From Enhygromyxa salina (GTDB taxonomy: Bacteria > Myxococcota_A > Polyangia > Nannocystales > Nannocystaceae): a stretch of DNA of 64,000 nt. The DNA lies in contig NZ_PVNL01000030.1 in NCBI RefSeq assembly GCF_002994635.1, forward strand, positions 265,330 through 329,329, written 5' to 3'. The notes under the pieces were generated by a model that saw only the letters and a program-made list of their open reading frames with translations, was not told the origin of the DNA and searched no databases. This document shows positions 52,110 to 61,000 of the stretch, in pieces (within the stretch, counting starts at the first letter, position 1; each line of letters opens with the position of its first letter). Position numbers and translations under genes: made by a program.

Positions 52110-52583
52110 GTGCCGACCCCCGCTGAGACCATTGAGCAGTTCTACACCGCGTTCGCCAAGCAAGACGCCGACGCGATGGTCGCGTGCTACCACCCGAACG
52201 TCAGCTTCTCGGATCCCGTGTTCGTGGATCTCGACGCGCGCGAGGCCTGCGGGATGTGGCGGATGCTGTGCGAGCGAGCCCAGGACTTCTCGCTGGAGTT
52301 CTCGAACGTGTCGGCCGATGGCGAGCGCGGCTCGGCCCACTGGGAGGCGCGCTACGTGTTCACGACGACGGGACGCCGTGTGCACAACGTGATCGACGCG
52401 ACGTTTCGGTTTGCTGATGGGAAGATCATCGAGCATCGCGATCAGTTCGATTTCTACAGCTGGTCCCGGCAGGCGCTCGGGATGCCTGGGTTGTTGCTGG
52501 GGTGGTCGGGGGTGATTCGCAACAAGGTTCGCGGGCAGGCCCGCAAGGGGCTCGAGAGCTATCTGCGGAAGCACCCAGGTTAA
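52110..52583 (+). CDS. NTF2/SnoaL-like small protein
   Basis: 157 residues from GTG 52110. The opening ETIEQFYTAFAKQDADAMVACYHPNVSFSDPVF is the usual start of SnoaL-like/NTF2-fold proteins (helix, then FSDP). GSAHWEARYVFTTTGRRVHNVIDATFRF and DQFDFYSWSRQALG follow the cone-shaped fold. Such proteins bind small hydrophobic ligands and may act as isomerases or hydrolases. A C-terminal basic helix RNKVRGQARKGLESYLRKH follows. The specific reaction is unknown. A 169-bp palindrome follows the gene. Confidence 0.85.
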   Translation: MPTPAETIEQFYTAFAKQDADAMVACYHPNVSFSDPVFVDLDAREACGMWRMLCERAQDFSLEFSNVSADGERGSAHWEARYVFTTTGRRVHNVIDATFRFADGKIIEHRDQFDFYSWSRQALGMPGLLLGWSGVIRNKVRGQARKGLESYLRKHPG

Positions 52584-52604
52584 CGCTAGCGTAAAGCTTC
52601 GGTA

Positions 52605-52773
52605 CTAGAGCGCCAATCAGCTTGAATTCACGACGCCAGGCACATCTGGGGCCGCTCCTGCCGTTGTCGACTCGGCGCTCGCAGTATGCCGGATACAGCT
52701 TCGGCCTCGCTCCTAGGCAGGAACGGCCCCAGACGCACCTGACGACGCGACTCCGAACTGATCGGCGCTCTAG
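52605..52773. repeat. 169-bp near-palindromic intergenic element
   Basis: Outer arms CTAGAGCGCCAATCAG (52605-52620) and CTGATCGGCGCTCTAG (52758-52773) pair with one mismatch. Inner arms 52630-52662 and 52716-52749 pair over about 33 bp with few mismatches (core TCTGGGGCCG...CCTGCC). The centre GTATGCCGGATAC is itself near-symmetric. The single-strand form would be one long hairpin. It lies between the convergent NTF2-like and AIPR genes, and the TAG stop of the AIPR gene is inside the right arm. It could serve as a bidirectional terminator or be a mobile MITE/REP-like element. Confidence 0.85.
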
Positions 52774-54455
52774 ATCGTGGCGATCGCCTCGAGCCGGTTG
52801 ATCAAGTCACCACGCCGAAACGTCGCCGCGAGCTGCTGCAACGAGATCTCGCGGTCACCGTATAGATCTTTCAACGCACACTCGATGTCACCCAACGCTG
52901 CCTCGAAATACGCGTCTCCGTTCGCCTCGATCTCGCTCTGCGCCTGAGCCAGCGCGCGATGATCAATTTTCGCCGGACGCCCAAGCTTGCTCAGCAGCCG
53001 GCGCCCCATCTGCATGGCGATGAACGCAGAGGCATAGCGAACATAGTTGGGGTCGGTCTCTCGCGGGCGTCGCCGGCGATTCTCGGCCACTCGATACAGC
53101 AAGACGGCGACGATCACCTGTGCGCCGGAGAGGTCCGCGCTGAAGGTGAGGTCGTAGAGCTTGCCAAAGTGCTCGCGGCTGAAGAACTTGGCCTGGTGTG
53201 GGCGTCGCCGCCATACCGCCAGCACGGCCTGGGCCGCGGCCCCCGAGGTGATGTCAGTGGGGCGCGTGGAGTGATCGGTGCGCTTTCGCCGGTAGGTGTA
53301 GCCGAGCTGCTCGATGTCCAGCTCTAGCCGCCGCTGGCGCTCGTCGTTGGCCCGCAGGTCACGTAGGTCAACCGGGTTCTGGCTGTTGGTCGCGTAGGTG
53401 ATCCGCTGAACCAGATCGGAGTCGTGGCTGGGGAGCTGATAGAGCCGCAGCAACACCGACGCGGGCCCGAAAGAACCGCTCGCCGGCCCGTACATCTCCA
53501 ATGTCCTGTAGATCGTCATGCAGGTTTGACCACCGTTGATGATCTGCATGTTCTCGACCTGGACCTGGAAATCACCGCTCTGCAGCGCATTGTGCGAGAA
53601 CTTGTCGCAGGTCAGGGTGATGCCGTTGTTATAGAAATAGAACCTCGAGCGCTCTTCCTCGCTTCGCAACGTGGCTTGAATACCCTCGTTGACTCGGTTT
53701 CCGCGCAGCCCGAGATAGCGTCGGATATTGCGCTCGAGCAAGCGGTCGCCGTGCTTGCTGATCAGCGCATGGATCTCCTCGACCGACACCCGGCCCACGA
53801 GCACACGGCTGAAGTTCATATCCTCGACGAGCGCCTTGCCGGTCAATTGCAGGCGATCGTCGACCGGCTTGGTAGCCTGGAGGATCTTGACGAGATCATC
53901 GTGGTTGACGTACTCCCACGTGACCTGGTCGCCGAAATTGGCCACGCGGATGACCTCGGCGCCGTTGGATTCCCAGGTCCTGCCGTTGTTGCAGGCAATG
54001 ACGCGGACCTGCGGGATGATCCCATCTCGAATCAAGCTGCGCACCTCTTCAACTCGGGTGCTCAGCCGCGTGTTGATGGTGGTGAGCAGCGTGTCTGGAT
54101 CAAATAGGTAGCGGACGGCTCGAGCCAGCTTCTCGAGACCGGTTGCCGGGAAGCCCGAGCCTGCATCTAGCGATTTGGAGTACTTCCCCTGAAACAAGGT
54201 GACGACGAACTCTCCGTCGCGCTCCTCGCTGATGTGGATGGCATCCACCCCAAAGTCCTGTCCACCCTCGACGAGACAATCGAAGGCGTCGTCGGTGTCG
54301 AGATCCAGCAGCGTCCGAACACATAGAAACACAAAGGCGACAGACCTCAGCTTGGCGTCATCACCGCTGAGCTTCAGCTCTTGCTTCGCTCGGTCCCGAA
54401 GCTCCTCGACGAGTGCGGTGACGCGTTGGTCGATGATCGCGGCGCTGACGTTCAT
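52770..54455 (-). CDS. AIPR-family phage defence protein with N-terminal nuclease-like domain
   Basis: 561 residues from ATG 54455 (MNVSAAIIDQ). The N-terminus has a PD-(D/E)XK-like arrangement: GGQDFGVDAIHI with Asp71, then VVTLFQGKYS with Gln89-x-Lys91. The AIPR part is recognisable by RFYFYNNGITLTCDKFS and MQIINGGQTCMTIYR, followed by TYATNSQNPV, conserved in abortive-infection AIPR proteins. Members protect against phage, often as single genes; no partner gene is adjacent here. The stop codon sits in the right arm of the palindromic element. Confidence 0.85.
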   Translation of the reverse strand: MNVSAAIIDQRVTALVEELRDRAKQELKLSGDDAKLRSVAFVFLCVRTLLDLDTDDAFDCLVEGGQDFGVDAIHISEERDGEFVVTLFQGKYSKSLDAGSGFPATGLEKLARAVRYLFDPDTLLTTINTRLSTRVEEVRSLIRDGIIPQVRVIACNNGRTWESNGAEVIRVANFGDQVTWEYVNHDDLVKILQATKPVDDRLQLTGKALVEDMNFSRVLVGRVSVEEIHALISKHGDRLLERNIRRYLGLRGNRVNEGIQATLRSEEERSRFYFYNNGITLTCDKFSHNALQSGDFQVQVENMQIINGGQTCMTIYRTLEMYGPASGSFGPASVLLRLYQLPSHDSDLVQRITYATNSQNPVDLRDLRANDERQRRLELDIEQLGYTYRRKRTDHSTRPTDITSGAAAQAVLAVWRRRPHQAKFFSREHFGKLYDLTFSADLSGAQVIVAVLLYRVAENRRRRPRETDPNYVRYASAFIAMQMGRRLLSKLGRPAKIDHRALAQAQSEIEANGDAYFEAALGDIECALKDLYGDREISLQQLAATFRRGDLINRLEAIATI

Positions 54456-54565
54456 GCGGGACCTGCTCTGGCGGGTGGAGGCTAGCACGGTCACCGATCC
54501 GCGTCTATTGCGCGGGAGGCCGCGGAGCCAGCTCGGACTTCGGTGATGCCCAAGCAAACCGGCGA

Positions 54566-55462
54566 CTACGCGAGCGGCCAGCGGCGCAGCGCCTCGGCGA
54601 ATTCGAAGAAGCGCTCCCGGCGAAGATCCGCGCTGCGAAACACCAGACGAAAGTGGTCGCGCAGCAGCTCGACGCTGCGCAGCAGCTGGACCAGCGAGCC
54701 ATCCGCGAGCTCGGCCTGAACCATGTACTCCGGCAGCACGGCCACGCCTTCGCCCGCGATCACCCGCCGCTTCACCGCCTCGCCGAGCCCGAGGTAGCGG
54801 TGATCCTCAAATCGCATGGCCCCGCGCAGGCCCGGGGCGTCTCGCAGGTAGCGATACAGCGGCAGCTCGGCGTCGACGTCGAGCAGGCGGTGGCGGATCG
54901 CGTCGCGGCGGCGGCGAAACGGTGTGTGCTCGATCAGCGCGGCGGCGGCCACGAACGCGTAGTTCTCTTCGAACAGCACCTCGCCCTCGAAGCTGGGGTC
55001 GGGCAGCCGCGCCGAGGTGACGACGCAGTCGAGGGTGCCGTCGGCGAGCCGCGCGAGCAGGTCCGGGCCCGAGCCAAAGTACAAGTTGGCGCGCAGCTGC
55101 GGGAGCGCGCGCTCGAGCTCGGGCAGCAGCGGCAGCAACCATGACAGGCCCAGCTCGAACCGGGTCCCGACCGTGAGCGAGAGCGGGGTCCCGAGCTCGC
55201 CGCGAACGATGCGAGCGCACTCGCCCGCCTCGACCAGGATCTTCCGGGCTTGGGGCAGCAGCGCCTGCCCCTCGGTCGTCAGCCGGACCGAACGGGTCGT
55301 GCGCAGAAACAGCGAGGCGCCGAGCTGATCCTCGAGCTGCTTGATGCGCTGGCCAAACGCCGCGGGCGTGAGCGCGACCAGCTTGGCGGCGGCCCGAAAA
55401 TTTTCGGTCCGCGCCGCGGCCTCGAAGCAGCGCAAATTTTCGATCGAGGGCAGCGCCTCCAC
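54566..55462 (-). CDS. LysR-type transcriptional regulator
   Basis: 298 residues from GTG 55462. The N-terminal winged helix-turn-helix is typical: LRCFEAAARTENFRAAAKL, TPAAFGQRIKQLEDQLGASL and FLRTTRSVRLTTEGQ. The effector-binding domain follows (LSLTVGTRFELGLSWLLPLL, then VVTSARLPDPSFEG and VIAGEGVAVLPEYM). It could autoregulate or control nearby genes. The immediate upstream gene, the CDGSH protein, is in the same direction and not divergent, so its target is not evident from position. Confidence 0.93.
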   Translation of the reverse strand: MEALPSIENLRCFEAAARTENFRAAAKLVALTPAAFGQRIKQLEDQLGASLFLRTTRSVRLTTEGQALLPQARKILVEAGECARIVRGELGTPLSLTVGTRFELGLSWLLPLLPELERALPQLRANLYFGSGPDLLARLADGTLDCVVTSARLPDPSFEGEVLFEENYAFVAAAALIEHTPFRRRRDAIRHRLLDVDAELPLYRYLRDAPGLRGAMRFEDHRYLGLGEAVKRRVIAGEGVAVLPEYMVQAELADGSLVQLLRSVELLRDHFRLVFRSADLRRERFFEFAEALRRWPLA

Positions 55463-55502
55463 ACGATCGATTATGAAGCGCTGCCTTACGCAATGGAACT
55501 AA

Positions 55503-56174
55503 TTATTCGGCGGTGAACCCAGCGGCCTTGTGCGAGCCATCGCAAAACGGCTTGTTGGTGGACGCCCCGCAGCGGCACAGCGCATGCCGGGTGCCTCGCC
55601 AGGCTACGCGCCCCGCCCCGGTCACGATCGTGAAGCTACCGTTGACGAGCAGCGGCCCATTCGGCACGCGCTTGATCTCGAGCGGGCCGCCCTCGTCGAT
55701 CGACGCCTGACCTGCAGCACCGACGGCGCCCGCGTCATGAAACGGCTCGACGCCATCGCTGGCCGCACGGTGGCTGTTGTCGCAAAACGGCTTGTTGGCC
55801 GAGCGGCCACAGCGGCACAGCGCCGCGCGGAACCGGACGCCGCTCATGTCCTCGGGGGCGCCTGCGATCTGGAGATCCCCCGTGAAATACAGCGGGCCGT
55901 CGTTCGAGATCACGACCTGGTTGCGCCCGGGCGCGCGCTCGAGCTCGCCGTCCTTGCGCACGTAAGTGAGCGCGCCGGTTGGGCAGCGCTCGCACACCTC
56001 GGCGACCTCGGCCGCCGAGCCGGCCACGTTGGGGTCACACCAGGGGTTGCGCCCACCGGTGAACAACGGACCCTCGGCCCGCCCGCACTCACCGACGTGA
56101 ATGCACAGCCGCCCGTCCCAGCTGACGTCGACCTGGTCACCGGGGTACTCGTGGATGCTCGGCTTGTCCGACAT
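55503..56174 (-). CDS. Iron-sulfur protein with N-terminal mono-cluster ferredoxin-like domain and two CDGSH motifs
   Basis: 223 residues from ATG 56174. The N-terminal region (DVSWDGRLCIHVGECGR...WCDP...VCERCPTGAL) matches the divergent 4Fe-4S mono-cluster domain (Fer4_19). Two CDGSH/MitoNEET-type motifs follow: CRCGRSANKPFCDNSH and CRCGASTNKPFCDGSH, each with the 3Cys-1His ligands of a [2Fe-2S] cluster. The protein could thus hold three clusters and act in iron-sulfur transfer or redox sensing. It lies between a LysR regulator and the uroporphyrinogen fusion gene, 63 bp from the latter; a link to tetrapyrrole or siroheme metabolism is possible. Confidence 0.92.
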   Translation of the reverse strand: MSDKPSIHEYPGDQVDVSWDGRLCIHVGECGRAEGPLFTGGRNPWCDPNVAGSAAEVAEVCERCPTGALTYVRKDGELERAPGRNQVVISNDGPLYFTGDLQIAGAPEDMSGVRFRAALCRCGRSANKPFCDNSHRAASDGVEPFHDAGAVGAAGQASIDEGGPLEIKRVPNGPLLVNGSFTIVTGAGRVAWRGTRHALCRCGASTNKPFCDGSHKAAGFTAE

Positions 56175-56237
56175 GCCCACCATTCTATGCTTTTTGGGAC
56201 GTCGCCACGCAGGCTGCGGGCGCTCGGTATCGAGCGG

Positions 56238-57827
56238 CTACGGGCTGGGGGTCGCAAACAGCTTTAGTACGGCGTCGCGGAGACCGGCCTCGGTCTGCTC
56301 GGTGGCGACGGCGTCGACCCTGATCCCGAGCGCCGTGATCGCGTCGGCGGTCACGGGTCCGATCGCGATGACCTTGGCGCGTGCGAGGTGCGCTCGCGCT
56401 CGCTCGTCACCCAACACCTCACCGGTGGTCTCGAGGAAGTGCCGAGCCGTGCGGCCGCTGGCGAAGCAGATCGCGTCGTAGCCCTCACCGCCCTCGTCGA
56501 CCGGCTGCAGCGAGGCGAGCAGCAGCCCAGGCACGGCCGGACGCACGGTCTGGTAGCCGACGACCAGCGTGAGCTGACCGCCGGCCTTGGCGATCGCCTG
56601 ACCGAGCAGCTCGCGGCCCTCGTCGGCGCGGATCTGCAGCCACGCGCGGCCGAGCACCTGGCGGTCGCGCAGCGCCTGGATCAGGCCTTCGGCGCGGGCT
56701 CGATCGGGGACGATGTCGGGGCGAAGGCCGCGCTCGATCAGGCGCTCGGCGGTCCCCGTGCCGATCGCGGCGACGAGCTTACCGGCGAAGATCCGCACGT
56801 CGAGCTGCGCGCGGGCGAGCGCCTCGAACAGCGCCTCGACGCCGTTGGGGCTCGACACGATCACGCCCGCGAAGTCCGGCCCGGCGCCGCCCGGTGCGAA
56901 TGATCGGAGGGCCTGATCGAGGGCAGCCTGCTGATCCGCCGCGGCAGGCGCGAAGTCGAGGCAGGGAAACACGACAGCGTCGGCGCCCTCGGCCGCGAGC
57001 AGGTTGACCAGACCCCCAGCTTGGCGCGCGGCCCGAGTCACGACCACGCGGCGACCAAACAGCGGGCGCTGCTCGAACCACTGGATCCGCTCGCGCAGCG
57101 TGACCACGTCGCCGACGATCATGACCGCGGGCGGGCGGATCCCCGCCGCGGCGACGCGATCGGCGAGGTCTCCGAGCGTGCCGACCACGGTCTGTTGGAT
57201 CCCGCGGGTTCCCCAGCGGACCACCGCGGCGGGCGTGCTCGGGTCGCGGCCCGCGTCGACCAGCCGCTGCGCGTTGGTCCTCGCGTTCTTCACGCTCATC
57301 ATCAAGACCAGGGTGCCAGCGCTGTTGGCCAGGTGGTTCCAGGCCACGGTCAAGCCGGCTTTTTCGTAGGCCTCGTAGCCCGACACGAAGCTGACCGAGG
57401 GGGTGTGATCGCGATGGGTGATCGGGATGCCCGCTGTCTGCGGGGCCGCGATCGGCGAGGACACGCCCGGCACGAATTCGAACTTCACCTGGTGCCGCGC
57501 GAGGTACTGGGCCTCCTCCGCGCCGCGGCCAAACATCATGGGGTCGCCGCCCTTGAGCCGCACGACGTAGAGCCCGGCCTTGGCGCGCGCGACCATGAGC
57601 TCGTTGACCTGGGCCTGGGCGAGCTTGGGCGCACCTGGCCCGACATGCGGACCACGAACGCGCTGCAGAACCTCGGTGTGGGGTGGGCAGTGCAGCAGCA
57701 CCGCGGGGTTGACGAGATAGTCGACGATCACGACGTCGGCGCGCGCGAGTCGATCGCGCGCGGCCAGCGTGAGCAGCTCGGGATCCCACGGCCCAGCGCC
57801 GACCAGCGAGACGAAGCCCTCAGTCAT
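56238..57827 (-). CDS. Uroporphyrinogen-III C-methyltransferase / uroporphyrinogen-III synthase fusion
   Basis: 529 residues from ATG 57827 with GGAGGG upstream. The first about 245 residues are a SUMT/CobA domain (VSLVGAGPWDPELLTL, RLKGGDPMMFGRGAEE, FVPGVSSPIAAPQTAGIPITHR in blocks). The remainder is a HemD-type uroporphyrinogen-III synthase (FGRRVVVTRAARQAGGLVNLL, GVIVSSPNGVEALF, AICFASGRTARHFLE). Both halves retain the family patterns. It makes uroporphyrinogen III from hydroxymethylbilane and methylates it to precorrin-2, the siroheme/cobalamin branch. It is divergent from the giant sensor kinase. Confidence 0.95.
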   Translation of the reverse strand: MTEGFVSLVGAGPWDPELLTLAARDRLARADVVIVDYLVNPAVLLHCPPHTEVLQRVRGPHVGPGAPKLAQAQVNELMVARAKAGLYVVRLKGGDPMMFGRGAEEAQYLARHQVKFEFVPGVSSPIAAPQTAGIPITHRDHTPSVSFVSGYEAYEKAGLTVAWNHLANSAGTLVLMMSVKNARTNAQRLVDAGRDPSTPAAVVRWGTRGIQQTVVGTLGDLADRVAAAGIRPPAVMIVGDVVTLRERIQWFEQRPLFGRRVVVTRAARQAGGLVNLLAAEGADAVVFPCLDFAPAAADQQAALDQALRSFAPGGAGPDFAGVIVSSPNGVEALFEALARAQLDVRIFAGKLVAAIGTGTAERLIERGLRPDIVPDRARAEGLIQALRDRQVLGRAWLQIRADEGRELLGQAIAKAGGQLTLVVGYQTVRPAVPGLLLASLQPVDEGGEGYDAICFASGRTARHFLETTGEVLGDERARAHLARAKVIAIGPVTADAITALGIRVDAVATEQTEAGLRDAVLKLFATPSP

Positions 57828-58074
57828 GCGCTGGCCCTCCGACAAGGGTGTGGCGTGGGGGGACCGGGTGGGTGAGGATGGTCGAAGTGGCACTCATGCA
57901 CGTTCGCGCAGTGAAGGAGTGGTGGCGATCCGAGGGCTCGCCAGCGCGCAGAGTAGCGGGTGTCACACGCATTTGGGCGGCGGAGCGCGTGGCGTTTGTG
58001 TGCGATAGGCGGTGTACTCTGGACCGGGCCAGTTTGCAGGGTCGACGGCAGCAATCCAAGCGGGGGCGGGCAAC

Positions 58075-61000
58075 GTGAGCTTCGCGTTGGATGGCTATCG
58101 AACGACGCGACTGCTGCGCTCGTCGCCCTCGACAAAGGTTTACGCCGCGGTCCGCGAGCAGGACCAGCGCTCGGTCGTGGCCAAGGTCTACGAGCTCGCC
58201 GGTGACGAGGGGCTCGAGGCGCGGGTCGAGCATGAGTTTCGGCTGATCCATGACCTGGAAGTCGAGGGGGTCGTGCGGGCCCTCGCGCTCGAGCGGGCGG
58301 GCACCAAGATCGCGGTGGTGCTCGAGTGGTGCGAGGGCGTCAACCTCGAGCAGTTCTGCGCGGGCCGACCGCTGGCGCTCGAGGTGTTCTTCGAGATCGC
58401 GCTGCAGCTCACCCGCTCGCTCGCGGCCGTGCATGCGCAGCGGGTGATCCACCGCGACATCAAGCCGACCAACATCCTGATCGATCCCGAGACCCACGTG
58501 GTCTCGATCGCCGACTTTGGGATCTCGGTGCTGCTCGAGAGCGAGCGGCAGCGGATCAACGATCCCGCGGTGGTCGCGGGCACGCTGCCGTTTGTCTCGC
58601 CCGAGCAGACCGGTCGAACCCGCCGCGAGGTCGACTTTCGCAGCGACCTCTACTCGCTGGGGGTCACCTTCTACGAGATGCTGACGGCGCGCCGCCCGTT
58701 CGAGGCCCGCTCGCCGCTCGAGCTGATCCACGCCCACCTCGCGCGCCGGCCCGAGGCGCCGCACTGGCTGCGCGCCGAGATCCCGGCCCCGCTGTCGGCG
58801 ATCGTGATGAAGCTGCTCGAGAAGGCGCCGGAGCGGCGCTACCAGTCGGCCCAGGGGCTGCGGGCGGATCTCGTCCGGCTCGACGCGGCGCTGCGCGAGG
58901 GCCACGGCCTCGACCACTTCGAGCTCGGGATCGACGACGTCCCGATGACCCTGCAGCTGCCGCATCGGCTCTACGGGCGCAGCGTCGAGGTCGAGCTGCT
59001 GATCCGCGAGTACCGACGCATCGCGACCGGCGAGCCGCGCTTCGTGCTGATCAGCGGGCCGGCCGGGATCGGCAAGACCGCACTGATCGCCCAGCTCGCC
59101 GAGCCGGTCATGGGTCGGCAGGGGTTCCTGGCCCGGGGCAAGTTCGATCGTGAGCAGAGCGACAAGCCCTACGCGGGCTTTGTGGTCGCGCTGACCGATC
59201 TGGTCGAGCAGCTGCTCACCGAGACCGACGAGCAACTGCAGCACTGGCGGCGAGAGATCCTGCTCGCGCTGGAGTCGCTGGCCTCGGCGATGTGCGAGCT
59301 GGTCCCCAAGCTGCGCATGGTGATCGGCTCGACCCCGGCGATGGTCGACGTCGGACCGGCCGAGGCTCACAACCGGACGGCGCTCGCGTGCGCCCGGCTG
59401 ATCTCGGTGTTCGCCCGCGCCGAGCACCCGCTCGCGCTCGCGCTCGACGACGTGCACTGGGCTGATCGGGCCAGCTGTGAGCTGCTCGCCGCCCTGCTCG
59501 CCGAGCCCCGCGGCGCGCTGTTGGTGCTGGCGACGATCCGCATGGACGAGCTGTCGGGCGGCCACCCGCTGCGGGAGGTCATTGATGAGTGCGAGGCCGA
59601 GCGCGATCAGATCTTGTGGCTCGACCTGGGTCCGCTCGGGCGGCGCGAGATCGCGGCGATGGTCGGCGACTCACTGGCGCGCAGCCCCGACGACGTGCTC
59701 TCGCTCGCGGCCCTGGTCGGGCGCAAGGCCAACCAGAACCCGTTCTTCATCCGCCAGTTCCTGGCCCACCTCGTCGACCTGAATTTACTGCGGGCCACCG
59801 CCGAGGGCTGGGCCTGGGATGAGCAGGCGATCGAGCTCGCGGGGATCCCCGACGATCTGCTCGAGATGATGACGGAGAAGCTCGCGCGCCTCGATGACGG
59901 GCCGCGCGAGCTCCTGACCGTGGCGGCTGTGATCGGCACCCGCTTCGACGTCGCCACCCTCGAGTTCACGGCGGGGTCGAAGCACCTCGGCCGCGGGCTG
60001 GTCCGACTGGTCGAAGAGGGCCTGCTCACGGCGGTCGGCGCCAGTCGCTACGCGTTCACCCACGACCGGATCCGCGAGGTCGCCTACACCATGATCTCGC
60101 TCGAGCGCCGCTGCGCCCTGCACGAGCAGATCGGTCAGTTTCGGCTCGATCGCGTCGGGCTCAACGATCTCGCCGACGCGGTGTTCGATCTCGTCGATCA
60201 CCTGGATCTCGGCTGTGGGCTGATCCCGCTGTCCGACGAAGATCCGGCCGCGGCGTCGGCTCGCGCCGAGCGGGCGCTCGATCAGATGGACGAGTTTGCG
60301 CGCGGCAACCTGGCCGAGCTCAACGCGCTCGCCGGCTACAAGGCGCTCAACGGCGGCGCGGCCGCGACCGCGGCCAGCTACCTCGAGGCCGGCGTCAAGC
60401 TGCTCGAGCGCGAGAGCGGGTTCCCAGATCCGGGCGATCCAGGCCACACCTTGCGGCTGGCGCTCGAGCTCGGGCTGTCGCAGGCGCTGGCGCTGTGTGG
60501 TCAGCGAGACCGCTCGGAGCAGCGCTTCGAGACCCTGCTCAGGCGCCGCGTCGAGCCGTCGGACTACGGGCGGATCGTGTCCAAGCGGATCGAGGGCCAC
60601 GTGCTCGCCAGCGATCGTCGCGCCGCGCTCACGGTTGGGCTCGCGGGGCTGCGCGCGCTCGGCTACGACGTGGAGACCTCGCGCGGCAAGCTCGAGGTCG
60701 GGGCCGGGTTGCTGCGGCAGCTGCCCAACCTGCGCCCCAAGCAGCTGCGTGGGCTGATCGCCCGCCCGCGGGCCGAAGAGCCCAAGGCCAAGGCCGCGAT
60801 GAGCATCCTGATGATGCTCGGCTCCGTGGCCCACTTCGTCGATCGCACGATGCACGTGGCGTTGGTCGCCACCCACGTGCAGCTGTTGTTGGTTCACGGT
60901 CGCCACACCTCGGGCCCGCTGGCGCTGACGCAGCTCGGGTTGCTGCTCGCGGCCGCGAGTCGCGAGCTTGGGATCGAGGTCTTGGCCGTCGCGCAGGAGC

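Noticed and set aside
57828..58074. Riboswitch (e.g. cobalamin) between the tetrapyrrole fusion gene and the giant sensor
   Set aside because: No B12-box-like or other conserved riboswitch core could be recognised in this 247-bp region.
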